Notes: generated by a model not told the origin, from the sequence alone. A stretch of 16,908 bases of DNA from Actinomycetota bacterium (GCA_016717115.1 JADKGE010000017.1:1-16908), one strand, 5' to 3'; counted from the first letter of the stretch, positions 8,567-16,297 are shown. A program made the numbers and translations.

Positions 8567-8693
8567 CCCGGAAGGATCGAGCAGCGTCTGCAGACGGCGA
8601 TGACGTGGCGCGGACGGATGGATCCGGCAGCGCGGGGGCGCCGGATCGCCCTGCCGGGCCAGCCAGTCGTCACCCGCGACACCTGCGTCACAA
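8567..8693 (-). promoter_or_regulatory. Upstream region of the two-component operon
   Basis: No gene is seen in these 127 bases. They must hold the promoter of the - strand operon, but no convincing -35/-10 pair was found. CGTCAC occurs on the + strand at 8668-8673 and 8686-8691, the same core as at 6638-6667 but in the opposite orientation; this could be chance. Confidence 0.3.
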
Positions 8694-8751
8694 CGGAGGG
8701 GGAGGGATTCGAACCCTCGGTAGAGGGGTTACCCCTACAACGGTTTTCGAG
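8694..8751 (-). tRNA. tRNA-Ser(CGA) 3' part without a 5' half
   Basis: Read on the - strand, the discriminator G is at 8694, the acceptor 3' arm CCCCTCC at 8701-8695, and the T-arm GAGGG-TTCGAAT-CCCTC at 8718-8702. The long serine-type variable arm is built on GTAGGGG and CCCCTC around 8720-8739. The anticodon-stem 3' strand ACCGT is at 8744-8740 and the loop CTCGAAA at 8751-8745, with anticodon CGA at 8749-8747. Just before the loop the match stops: the expected 5' stem strand, D-arm and GGAGGGG acceptor strand are not found in the next 80 bases. A single missing base could explain the first mismatch, but not the lack of the whole 5' half. CCA is not encoded. Most likely a remnant left by integration of an element into a tRNA-Ser gene. 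Confidence 0.7.
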
Positions 8752-8767
8752 CCGCCGGATGCGGCGG
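8752..8767. repeat. Short perfect hairpin abutting the tRNA remnant
   Basis: CCGCCG at 8752-8757 and CGGCGG at 8762-8767 form a 6-bp stem with a 4-base loop, starting exactly where the match to tRNA-Ser ends. Hairpins at such a junction may belong to an integrase site, but a stem this short in high-GC DNA can arise by chance. Confidence 0.35.
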
Positions 8768-9152
8768 ATCCTCGATGGATGCTGGAGTCTAGCCGGGTTC
8801 GGGGGCTCGTTGGGGTAGCGATTGGGATAGCTGCGTCGCTGGCGGTCGCGACGCTACCGCTTCGCGGGCCACCGCGGAACCTTCTCTAGCTGGGGATCGC
8901 AGCGGTGGCGGTGCCGCGTCAGGCGAGCCAGGCTATACCCCCGAGTTCCCCCGAGGCCCAGATGTCCCGGTTCGACGAGATCGAGGCGGACTGACCGGGA
9001 CTCACGGACCTCGCCGGACGACCTGCCCCGGCCCATTTTCGGCCCAGGAAGGTGGAGAAGGAGGTCACCCGGGGCGCGGTGCTGGGCCGGAATCAGCGGC
9101 GGGCGATGGGCCGGCCGACGCCGTTTGGCGGGCGCCTGCATCTTGGTCCAAA

Positions 9153-9186
9153 GCGGGAGCGCGGTCGATGCCGGTTGCGCTCCCGC
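9153..9186. terminator. Perfect 10-bp hairpin in the intergenic stretch
   Basis: GCGGGAGCGC at 9153-9162 pairs with GCGCTCCCGC at 9177-9186 across a 14-base loop. No T-run follows and no gene ends nearby, so a terminator role is uncertain; it may mark the end of a lost gene or a structured RNA. Confidence 0.35.
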
Positions 9187-9374
9187 CCTCGCGCGGAGGG
9201 ACCTGCGCTTCAATAGGCTGACGCCACGGCTAGCGCCACCGCGGCAACCGCACAGAGGATGCCCGCCCCGACTGCGATTTTCAGAATTAGGGTCGACACG
9301 CGGGCGCGCTCATACCCAGCCTGCCGGGATCCGAAACCACGTCGTTCGCTCGCCGCGTTCGATTGACCTCGGAA

Positions 9375-9380
9375 TACACT
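9375..9380 (+). promoter_or_regulatory. Candidate -10 box of a leaderless TfoX_N transcript
   Basis: TACACT lies 6 bases before ATG 9387, so transcription would start at or next to the start codon. No purine-rich ribosome site precedes the ATG, which fits a leaderless mRNA, common in actinobacteria. A matching -35 is not evident. Confidence 0.3.
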
Positions 9381-9386
9381 CGCGCA

Positions 9387-9719
9387 ATGGCGTACTCGGA
9401 GGAGCTGGCCGCGAGGATTCGAGACGTCGTCGGGGGTCGGGACGGGATCACCGAGCGCAGAATGTTCGGCGGCATCGCGTGGATGGTCAGCGGCAACATG
9501 GTCTGCGGAACGCTTGGCGAAGACCTGATGGTGCGGCTGGATCCCGACGACGCCGAGCGAGCGCTAGACGAGCCGCATGTCGACCCGATGGACTTCACCG
9601 GACGCCCGATGCGCGGCTTCATCAAGGTTGGCGCTGAAGCGGTCGCGGCGGACGCTGATCTCGCCCGCTGGATCGACCCTGGCGCGTCGTTCGCTGCCGG
9701 GCTCCCGCCGAAGGCCTGA
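9387..9719 (+). CDS. TfoX N-terminal-domain protein
   Basis: A single TfoX_N domain of 110 residues with an intact frame. Signature: ITERRMFGGIAWMVSGNMVC (residues about 21-40), GEDLMVRLDPDDAERAL, then PMDFTGRPMRGFIKVG (about 67-82). The family shares a fold with the N-terminal part of the competence regulator TfoX/Sxy, but stand-alone copies are widespread in non-competent bacteria and their role is unknown. ATG 9387 is preferred over the upstream TTG 9363 because family members begin with MAYSEELA-like residues. It is convergent with the cupin gene and shares a strong hairpin with it. Confidence 0.88.
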   Translation: MAYSEELAARIRDVVGGRDGITERRMFGGIAWMVSGNMVCGTLGEDLMVRLDPDDAERALDEPHVDPMDFTGRPMRGFIKVGAEAVAADADLARWIDPGASFAAGLPPKA

Positions 9720-9758
9720 CGCGGCCCGGGGACGTCCAGCATCAAGCGTTAGACCCAT

Positions 9759-9801
9759 GAGCCGACGGGGCGCCTCGATGCGAGGCGCGCCCGTTCGGCT
9801 C
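9759..9801. terminator. Long hairpin between convergent TfoX_N and cupin genes
   Basis: GAGCCGACGGGGCGCCTCG (9759-9777), then ATG as loop, then the near-perfect complement from CGAGGCGC to TCGGCTC (9781-9801), with small bulges only. It lies 39 bases after the TfoX_N stop and 12 bases after the cupin stop. The symmetry suits a two-way terminator; a T-run is lacking. Confidence 0.6.
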
Positions 9802-9813
9802 CGCCGGCAGCAG

Positions 9814-10197
9814 TCAGGCTTGCGCTGCCGCCGTCATGTTCTTCTCCACGACCGCCATGGTCTGCTGGAGCTCGCTCGTCGGGCTGAACTCGACGACCTT
9901 CGTCCCCGCGAACAGCACCGGTGTGTGCCCGGGCGGCGCGAAGTACGCGTCCCCGGTCACATAGGTCTCCTCGCGGCCGTCGCCGAACTTGAAACTCACT
10001 TTGCCGTCAATGACGTACCCCCAGTGCGGACACTGGCAGCGGTCATCCGGCAGCCCGGTGAAGAACGGACTCAGATCAGCATCCTGCGTGTAGGTCTCAA
10101 AGCCGACGGTGTAGCCGCCCTCGAAACGCTCAAAATGGCCCTCATAGCCCTCGACCTCAACGGACTCCGAAGCGGTCGCTCTCGACGCCTTCGGCAT
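9814..10197 (-). CDS. Cupin-domain protein
   Basis: 127 residues, frame intact. The start is ATG 10197: AGGGAGG at 10205-10211 (- strand sense) stands 7 bases before it, a strong ribosome site; the GTG one codon earlier (10200) is too close. The domain reads GGYTVGFETYTQDADLSPFF, CQCPHWGYVIDGKVSFKFGD, then YVTGDAYFAPPGHTPVLFAG and KVVEFSPTSELQQTM. The second cupin motif (G-D-A-Y-F-A-P-P-G-H) is clear. The first keeps one histidine (CPHWGYVIDG) but lacks the usual HxH and glutamate, so metal binding may be altered. The substrate is unknown. It lies on the same strand as the thioesterase 36 bases upstream, possibly co-transcribed. Confidence 0.8.
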   Translation of the reverse strand: MPKASRATASESVEVEGYEGHFERFEGGYTVGFETYTQDADLSPFFTGLPDDRCQCPHWGYVIDGKVSFKFGDGREETYVTGDAYFAPPGHTPVLFAGTKVVEFSPTSELQQTMAVVEKNMTAAAQA

Positions 10198-10232
10198 CAC
10201 TCAACCTCCCTAGGTCGGGTACCCGGCCGACG

Positions 10233-10747
10233 CTACTCCCCGACCTCCGCGCGAGCAACTGAGAAATATGCTCCGCAACCGGTGCAGTGCACGAGCGCAA
10301 GCGAGCGCGCGTGGCTAGTGTGGCGAGTGACGTCGATCTCCGTGCTGCAGGTCAGGCCACTCGCGGGGCCGACGACCGTGATCGTGCCCTGCGGGGCCGT
10401 GACGAGTCTGTCGCCTTGGTGGGCCTCGCCGCGGACGACGGCGCTGCGGTCGCTGATGGAGAGCCCGAGGCCTGCGCCTGGACGAGGCCTGGGGTGATCG
10501 GCGCGACATAGTTGAGCTTCAGCTCGGTGGTCGCGCCCCAGTGGCCGTCAGGGATCAGCCGGTAGACGACGGCGCCGGTGATGTGGTCGAGGATCGCGGC
10601 GATCGCGCCGCCGTGCCACGTTGCCGGAGGTGTCGGCGTCTGTGAGGCTAGGTCGGCCTCGGCCCACAGTTGGCCCGGCTCGAAGCGCAGCCAGCGTCCC
10701 CCGAGGTACTGCGGCAGCCCGGTCATCTGGTTGCCGAGAGTGAGCAT
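10233..10747 (-). CDS. PaaI-type hotdog thioesterase, one frameshift
   Basis: Hydrolyses acyl- or aryl-CoA thioesters (family knowledge). ATG 10747 gives MLTLGNQMTGLPQYLGGRWL, then the PaaI motif HGGAIAAILDHITG (residues about 45-58, with the H-G-G and D expected at the active site), ATTELKLNYVAPITPG and VQAQA. Near 10462 the homologous reading moves one frame to LSISDRSAVVRGEAHQGDRL, then VTAPQGTITVVG, the last strand of the fold. The uncorrected frame stops at 10352 with an unrelated tail; the corrected one runs on for some 40 residues (including HCTGCGAYFSVA) to TAG at 10233-10235. That extension is longer than usual and may not be real if another indel hides an earlier stop. The open frame also extends upstream of 10747 to 10866 without an ATG or GTG. 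Confidence 0.8.
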
Positions 10748-10904
10748 CCGCTCGGCGATCTGCGGGTCGTAGAGCTCGGAGGAGCCTAGCGATGACTCGC
10801 GTGAGGAGTACCGGAGCCTGACCGCGACGACGATCCCTTCCCCCGTCAGGATCCACGGAACGTACCTCTCGGTGAACTAGATGCGATAGCGTCTCTGCCC
10901 GGAA
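10748..10904. promoter_or_regulatory. Divergent intergenic region
   Basis: Separates the - strand thioesterase from the + strand membrane-protein gene. It must carry promoters both ways, but no clear boxes were found; TAGCGT at 10887-10892 is a weak -10 candidate for the + strand gene. The - strand is open through most of it, so the thioesterase could start earlier at a non-standard codon. Confidence 0.3.
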
Positions 10905-11378
10905 GTGCGGACGGATCCGACAGACAACGGCGGCCTTTTCGTCGCCCGCAGGCCCGGGACGAGGCCGGTCCACTACGCCGCGCCACCGCAGGCCGCAAGC
11001 GCCGCCCAGCGACGCCGCGACGCGGTGCTCGCGGCGGGCATCCTCGGCGTGATGGTGCTGGTCAACCTGCTGTTCTGGGGGCCGGTCCCGGCCGGCTGGC
11101 TGTGGATCGTCTCGCACATCGCGTTCCTAGCCGACCACATCTTCTTCGCCCTGGTGGTCGCGTTCATCGGCATCCTGCTGACGCTGATGGCCGCGCTCGT
11201 GCTTCTGAAGCAGCTCGACCACGCCTGGGTGCTCGTGCGCCGCGCCGCGGGGGTCGACCAGCGCAGCGGCGTGATCGGCCCGGTGTTCGCCTACACCGCC
11301 CTGATCGGCGCATCGCTCTTCGGGCTGTGGATGATCTTCGGCGGCGGCCTCGCCGACTCGCTGAATCCGCCGACCTGA
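10905..11378 (+). CDS. Small membrane protein of unknown function
   Basis: 157 residues from GTG 10905, the first possible start after an in-frame TAG at 10887. A basic N-terminus of about 38 residues precedes three to four hydrophobic segments: AVLAAGILGVMVLVNLLF, WLWIVSHIAFLADHIFFALV with VAFIGILLTLMAALVLL, and GPVFAYTALIGASLFGLWMI. I recognise no family. Its TGA overlaps the ATG of the aminotransferase gene by one base (TGATG), so the two are probably translated together. The frame is intact. Confidence 0.75.
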   Translation: MRTDPTDNGGLFVARRPGTRPVHYAAPPQAASAAQRRRDAVLAAGILGVMVLVNLLFWGPVPAGWLWIVSHIAFLADHIFFALVVAFIGILLTLMAALVLLKQLDHAWVLVRRAAGVDQRSGVIGPVFAYTALIGASLFGLWMIFGGGLADSLNPPT

Positions 11379-12479
11379 TGGGCCTGCTCGACCACTACAA
11401 GCAGTTCGAGGAGCTCTCGGACGAGGAGGTCAGCGCCCGCCTGCGCGAGGAGGCCGACGAGCGGCGCCGCACCGCGCTCGCCCGCGTCGACGACCTGGAC
11501 CTCTCGCGCACCACCTGGCCGGACTACCCGCCCTCGGGCGTCGTCAACGCCATCACCTTCGTCGCCCGCGCCGGCCTACACCGCTACACGGAGGGGTCGA
11601 CCGAGCTGCGCGCCGAGCTGGCGCTCGCCCACGACGTCGAGCCCGAGCGAATCGCCGTCAACAACGGCGCCTCACAGCTGTTGGCGTCCGCCGCGCAGGC
11701 GCTGATGGAGCCCGGCGACGAGCTCGTCACACCCTGGCCGTCCTATCCGCTCTACCCGATCATGGCCCGCCGCGTGCGCGGATCGTTCGTCCCCGTCCAC
11801 GGCTTCGACGTCGACGCACTGCTGGCCGCGGTCACCGACCGCACCCGGCTGCTGATGCTCTGTAACCCGAACGACCCGACCGGGGAGCTGCTGCCCGTCG
11901 CCGAGCTGCGCCGCCTGCTGGAGGGGCTGCCCGAGCGTGTCGTCGTGCTGCTCGACGAGGCGCTGCGCGACCGCGTCGACGCCGAGGAGCGCGACGCCGC
12001 CCTGGCGCTCTGCGAGGACCACCCGCGACTAATCGTCTTCCGCAGCTTCTCCAAGGCCTGGGGCCTCGCCGGCCTGCGCTGCGGCTTTGCGATCGGAGGC
12101 CCCGGAGCCGAGCCGCTGCTCGACGAGCTCGGCCCTCCGCTGGGCATCGGCGAGCTCGCCCAGGCGGGCGTGCTCGAAGCGCTGCGCCACGGCGGCAAGA
12201 CGGTCGACCGCCGTACACGGCGTATCTCCGTCGAGCGCCGGCGCCTCCTCGAGGGCCTGCGCGAACTCCCGCTCGAGGTCACCCCGACCCAGGCGAACAT
12301 CGTCTGGATCGCCGCGCGGTCGATGGACGGCGCCGAGCTCGCCGCGCGCCTCGGCCGCCAGCGCGTGGTCGTGCGCGCTGGCGGGCCGCCTCGGCGACGC
12401 GCGACACGTGCGCGTGGCGATCCAGGGCAAGCTCGCGACCGACCGCCTTCTGCGTGAGATCGCGCGCTCGCTCGGCTGA
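11378..12479 (+). CDS. PLP-dependent class I/II aminotransferase (HisC-like)
   Basis: Fold-type I transaminase of about 366 residues. Seen: ITFVARAGLHRYTEGSTELR, the cofactor-binding NNGASQLLASAAQAL, TPWPSYPLYP (Y123 stacking area), LCNPNDPTGE (N163), VVVLLDEA (D193, pyridine-N contact), FRSFSKAWGLAGLRCGFAIG with Schiff-base lysine K226, and QANIVWIAARS. A one-base shift near 12380 moves the end to LGDARHVRVAIQGKLATDRL, with the carboxylate-binding arginine, and TGA at 12477-12479. It resembles histidinol-phosphate aminotransferase, but the usual DEAY is DEAL and no his genes are near, so the substrate is open. ATG 11378 overlaps the stop of the membrane-protein gene. Confidence 0.88.
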
Positions 12480-12888
12480 CCCCGCGCGAGTGCCCGCACG
12501 GGCGCGTCAAGGCCCGCGGGGCGCCGCGGGGCCGCCGCGGGCCCCCCCCCCCGGCCCCCCCCCCCCCCCCCCGCCCCCCCCGGCGGCGGCCCCCCCGCGC
12601 CCCCCCCCCCCCCCCCGCCCCCGGCGCCCCCCCGGGCCCCCCCCCCCCCCCCCCCCCCCCCGGGGGGGGGCAGGGTTGCGAGCCTCGTTCCCGAGGGGCA
12701 CATGCGTAGCGCTCGGCGGCACATCGCACGTCGCCTGAGTCACCTGAATCCCGACGGCTCGCGGCCTGCTCATGGGGTGGACCTCGACCACGCCTGGAGC
12801 GCCGGCCAGCCGCCGCCCGAGACGCGGCACGGCTAGAGGACAGGCGTGCTGACGGAACGGATTGCTGGCTTTCGTGGTTTGTCAGCGA
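12480..12888. other. Gene-free stretch containing a C-homopolymer block
   Basis: No supportable gene. 12480-12541 is GC-rich spacer, 12542-12670 a C/G homopolymer block, and 12671-12888 ordinary sequence in which a frame on the - strand (from 12830) begins plausibly but runs into the homopolymer as a glycine-rich translation. A small hairpin CCTCG/CGAGG occurs around 12683-12696. Confidence 0.5.
12542..12670. repeat. Near-pure poly-C tract ending in poly-G, probable artefact
   Basis: About 120 bases of C broken only by scattered G or GGC groups, followed by a run of G. No gene or known bacterial repeat looks like this. It resembles low-signal homopolymer read ends or a mis-assembled GC-rich hairpin, and may mark a contig join. 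Confidence 0.8.
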
Positions 12889-15018
12889 CTATTTCGTTGC
12901 TGGCGTATCGGGCCCCTCGATCGAGAGCCGTGGAAGTCGCCGAGCCAGGCCGCCGGGCATCCACCAACTCACACGACCGGCGACGAACATGAGCGCCGGC
13001 ACTAGCACGAGGCGTATGAGGAACGCATCAACCAGGACAGCGGTGGCCAGGCCGAGGCCGAACAGCTTGATCGTGCGATCGTCGCCGAGCATGAAGGAGC
13101 TGAAGACGGCGATCATGATGATCGCGGCGGCTGTGATGACCTTGCCAGTGAGGGCCAGGCCGTTGCGCACGGCGCCGGCGGCGTCCTTGTGGTGCTCCCA
13201 CTCCTCGTGCATCCGGGTTACGAGAAACACCTCGTAGTCCATCGACAGGCCGAACACGAGAGCGAACATGAACACAGGGAGGAACGCCTCGATCGGGCCG
13301 GTCGTGTGAACGCCGATCAGCGACGCGAAGTGGCCGTCCTGGAAGACCCATGTGATCACCCCGAGGGCCGCGGCAATAGTGAGGACATTCATGACCGCTG
13401 CCTTGATCGGGATGAAGATCGAGCGGAATACCACGGCGAGTAGGAGCAGCGACAGGCCGACCACGACGAGGACAAACAGCGGCAGCTTGGACGCCAATAC
13501 TGCGGATAGGTCTGCGGTCGTCGCGGTCGCGCCACCGATCCAGGCACGGACGCCGGTCACCCGCTCCACGGGCGGCACGACGTTGTCGCGCAGCCGACCG
13601 ATCAGGTCGGTCGTCGCCGTAGCTTGCGGCTTGGTGGCTGGGAACACAGTCAAGATGGCGGTGTCCTTGGCGACGTTGAGGACGGGTCGGCCGACTTCGG
13701 CCACACCGTCTTCGGCCGCAAGCGCCGCCGAGAGCTTGCCGAGCGCGGCTCGATCACCGTTACGGGCCAGTTCGGCGACAACCAGCAGTGGGCCGTTGAA
13801 CCCAGGCCCAAAACCCTCCGAGAGCTGGTCGTAGGCGATCCGCGTCGTGCTTCCGGGTACGTCAGTGCCCGCATCGCCGGAACCGAGTTGCACCCCGAAG
13901 AGCGGGAGCGCGAGGATGGCCAGCACCCCGAGCGTCGCGACGGCGAACAGCCGCGGGCGTCGCTCGATGGTGCCTGCCCAACGGGCGAAGCCGTGGGGCG
14001 TAGCCTCGGGCGCCTTCACCGCGCCAGGCTTGACCCGGTGGCCGAGCCAGCCGAGCAGTGCAGGGAGCAGCGTCAACGAGCCGACCATCGTGAAGAACAC
14101 CGCCAGCGCGGCAGCCATGGCTGGGCCATTCAGGAACGAGACGCCGAGCAGCAGCATCCCGAGGAGGGCAACGACGACCGTCGCACCGGCGAACAGCACT
14201 GAGCGCCCGGCGGTGTCCAGCGCGTTGATCGTCGCCTCGCGCACGTCCTCGCCGGCTCGCCTCTCGCCGCGAAAGCGGTTGAGGATCAGAAGGGCGTAGT
14301 CGATCCCAACACCGAGCGCGATCATCACCGCCAGCGTCGGCGCGAAGCTTGCAATGTCGAACAATGGCGACACAGCCAGCACGATGGCCATCGCCACCGC
14401 GATCCCCGCGAACGCAACGATCAGCGGCATCGTCATCGCCGCGAACGACCCCAGGACTACGAGCAGTACGACGATCGCCACCGGGACGCCGACGACCTCG
14501 GCGGCCGACGGCTTGGGCCGTTGTGCGATCTTGATCGCCTCACCGCCGACGTTGACCTCAAGACCGTGGCTGGCTGCGGCCCTGGCGGTCTGGACCACAC
14601 GATCGACATCCGCCTTTTCCAGATCATTGGCCTGCTTGTCGAACGCAAGAGTGGCGAAGCCGACCGTGCCGTCGCGACTGATCGAACCCCGGCGCGCATC
14701 TGGGCTCTGGACGCTCGCGACGCTCGGCAGCGCGCGGAGCTTGGCGAGCAGCGCCTGCACCTCGCGCCTACGACGAACGTCCGAGATGGTCCCGATATTC
14801 GCTTTGAACACGACCCGACTGGAATCCCCGGCCTGCTCTGGGAACTTGCTCCTGAGCGGGTCGACGGCGCGCTGCGAATCAGTACCTGGGAGCGACAAGC
14901 TGTCGACAAAGCCGCCACCCGAGACGGCGGCCACAGCGCCGCAGGCAATGATCGCGGAAAGCCACAGGCCGATGACACGGCGGTGCCGATCGTGGCACAA
15001 CTGCGCGATGCCCCGCAC
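12889..15018 (-). CDS. MMPL/RND-family transporter
   Basis: 709 residues, intact frame. GTG 15018 (MRGIAQLCHDRHRR) follows AAGGGG 6 bases upstream in the sense strand, a good ribosome site. Layout: TM1 about 15-33, a porter-type outer loop to about 172, TM2-6 about 177-325 with the proton-relay pair D240-Y241 in GVGIDYALLILNRFR, a linker, TM7 about 358-377, a second outer loop to about 508, then TM8-12 about 511-690 with the matching pair D594-Y595 in GLSMDYEVFLVTRMHEEW. This double DY arrangement is that of MmpL-type exporters of lipids and related molecules. It lacks the large C-terminal tail of MmpL3. It lies downstream of the MlaE-type gene on the same strand; the cargo is unknown, lipids being likely by context. 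Confidence 0.93.
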   Translation of the reverse strand: MRGIAQLCHDRHRRVIGLWLSAIIACGAVAAVSGGGFVDSLSLPGTDSQRAVDPLRSKFPEQAGDSSRVVFKANIGTISDVRRRREVQALLAKLRALPSVASVQSPDARRGSISRDGTVGFATLAFDKQANDLEKADVDRVVQTARAAASHGLEVNVGGEAIKIAQRPKPSAAEVVGVPVAIVVLLVVLGSFAAMTMPLIVAFAGIAVAMAIVLAVSPLFDIASFAPTLAVMIALGVGIDYALLILNRFRGERRAGEDVREATINALDTAGRSVLFAGATVVVALLGMLLLGVSFLNGPAMAAALAVFFTMVGSLTLLPALLGWLGHRVKPGAVKAPEATPHGFARWAGTIERRPRLFAVATLGVLAILALPLFGVQLGSGDAGTDVPGSTTRIAYDQLSEGFGPGFNGPLLVVAELARNGDRAALGKLSAALAAEDGVAEVGRPVLNVAKDTAILTVFPATKPQATATTDLIGRLRDNVVPPVERVTGVRAWIGGATATTADLSAVLASKLPLFVLVVVGLSLLLLAVVFRSIFIPIKAAVMNVLTIAAALGVITWVFQDGHFASLIGVHTTGPIEAFLPVFMFALVFGLSMDYEVFLVTRMHEEWEHHKDAAGAVRNGLALTGKVITAAAIIMIAVFSSFMLGDDRTIKLFGLGLATAVLVDAFLIRLVLVPALMFVAGRVSWWMPGGLARRLPRLSIEGPDTPATK

Positions 15019-15369
15019 TGGTGGCCCCTTCAGCCGAGCCTGTCAGATGGGCCCAGAACAGAGACGGGCCCAACGTAGATACCCAGCAACAGCGCACGCG
15101 TCTGCAACAGAAGGCGTCCCGCGCAGGCCATCCCGGCGAACCAGGGCGCTCGGCCGAAGTCGGCAGCGCGCCCGCCGCCGCTCACACGCTGGCGTCCGAG
15201 CCCAGGGGCACTCGGGTCGTCGGGGCCGCTCTTCACCGTCATCGCGGGCCGTAGCCACGGCGGTTCGTCAGGCGACTTGGACCGTCCGCGGGCAGGACGA
15301 CGCCACCCGACTGAGCAATGCGGAGGCGAGTGGCAATTGAGGGACGTCGTGGGCGCACGCTGGACAGCG
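15019..15369 (-). other. 350-base gap between permease and MMPL genes
   Basis: No gene is recognised. In many actinobacterial loci a second YrbE permease would follow the first here; I see no hydrophobic YrbE pattern, only short frames. A 7-bp stem (TGGGCCC 15048-15054 with GGGCCCA 15066-15072) sits just upstream of the MMPL ribosome site and might affect its expression. Confidence 0.4.
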
Positions 15370-16178
15370 TCAGCGGATGACGTTGATCTCGGGGTGGGTG
15401 GCGAGGAGCGTTTGCGTAAAGACGTAGTTGAACGCGAAGACGCCGAGGAAGCGAGATGACCACGGCCTGGTTGACCGCGCGTCCGACGCCGGCGGCCCCG
15501 CCTGACGCCGTCATGCCCCTTGTAACAGCAGACGATCGCGATGATCGCGCCGAACAGCAGGCACTTTGAGCACCGAGCCCCAGAGGTCGGTGACCGAGGC
15601 CTGGTTGAAGAAGGTGCCCAGAACGAGCCGAGCGGGGCGTGGTTGACAAGCGTCGTCGCGATACCGCCGAAGATGCCAAAGATGAGGGCGTAGATGTCGA
15701 ACAGCCCGGTCACAAGCATCAGCGCGAGGAAGCGCGGGACGACGAGGTTCTTGATCGGATCCACGCCGAGAACCTGCAGCGCGTCGAGCTCCTCGCGGAT
15801 CTTACGAGCGCCGAGGTCAGCCGTGATCGCCGTGCCCGCAACGCCGGCCAGCACGATCGCGGTCACGAACGGCGCGAACTCACGGATTGATGCGAGTACG
15901 AAGAAGCCGCCAAGACGGTCGAGCGCGCCGAACAGGACGAGGAAGTTCGCCGCCTGCAGCCCGGGGGCCGCGTAGCCGAACGCGACTGTGGAGATCATCA
16001 GCGGGAACCAGCACAAGCGCAGCGCGAACATGAACTGGATGACGAATTCCCCGCCGTAGGGGAACGGAGGCTTCACCGCGGACACGAGCGTCTTCCCTGT
16101 GAGGATCAGCATGTCGCCGACCTCCTCGAAGAACGCCCTCGCGGGAGCTGTTGCGCGGTCGGACGCGCTTCGAATCAT
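15370..16178 (-). CDS. MlaE/YrbE-family ABC permease, several indels
   Basis: Inner-membrane permease of the MlaE/YrbE lipid-transport family (phospholipids in Mla, lipids/sterols in Mce systems). ATG 16178 is preceded by GGAGGA about 9 bases upstream in sense. Sequence: LTGKTLVSAVKPPFPYGGEF, membrane segments FMFALRLCWFPLMISTVAFG and FFVLASIREFAPFVTAIVLA, then the family's GVAGTAITADLGARKIREEL plus DALQVLGVDPIKNLVVPRFL, and LALMLVTGLFDIYALIFGIF. After NHAPLGSF the true reading jumps frames: LGTFFNQASVTDLWGSVLK, CLLFGAIIAIVCCYKG, GAAGVGRAVNQAVVISL, FLGVFAFNYVFTQTLLAT, HPEINVIR, TGA at 15370-15372. About four one-base indels (near 15632, 15568, 15520, 15465). About 269 residues, typical. No ATPase or Mce substrate-binding gene is adjacent. 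Confidence 0.9.
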
Positions 16179-16230
16179 CTTGCCTGATCCTCCGGTAGCC
16201 GCTGCTGCTGAAACCGATCCGTCAGCCAGT

Positions 16231-16260
16231 CTGAGCGGCCCCGTCCGTGGGGCCGCTCAG
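16231..16260. terminator. Perfect 12-bp hairpin between TetR and permease genes
   Basis: CTGAGCGGCCCC (16231-16242) and GGGGCCGCTCAG (16249-16260) pair fully across a 6-base loop. It could end the TetR transcript or, if the promoter at 16298-16326 is used, form a structure in the leader of the permease mRNA. No T-run follows on the - strand. Confidence 0.55.
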
Positions 16261-16297
16261 TTAGGCCGTTGGGGGGTAAGCCCAATCTCCAAGCATC

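Larger units (their letters stand above)
8768..9386. other. About 620 bases without a recognisable gene
   Basis: Open frames here are short or lack any family resemblance, and those next to 8700-8800 are only translations of the tRNA remnant. The stretch includes a 10-bp hairpin (9153-9186) and many stops in all frames; base composition is mixed. It could be decayed accessory DNA next to the tRNA scar. Nothing more can be supported. Confidence 0.5.

Noticed and set aside
8694..8785. Complete functional tRNA-Ser
   Set aside because: The acceptor 5' strand and D-arm are not present; one missing base would not restore them.
8605..8889. Small frame with a GGGGIRTLGRGVTPTTVF-like sequence
   Set aside because: This is the well-known false ORF from translating a tRNA-Ser gene backwards.
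11378..12479. Naming the aminotransferase hisC
   Set aside because: General fold-type I motifs only; no his neighbours, and DEAL in place of DEAY.
12454..12830. Proline-rich or glycine-rich proteins over the C tract
   Set aside because: They are translations of the homopolymer block and have no other support.
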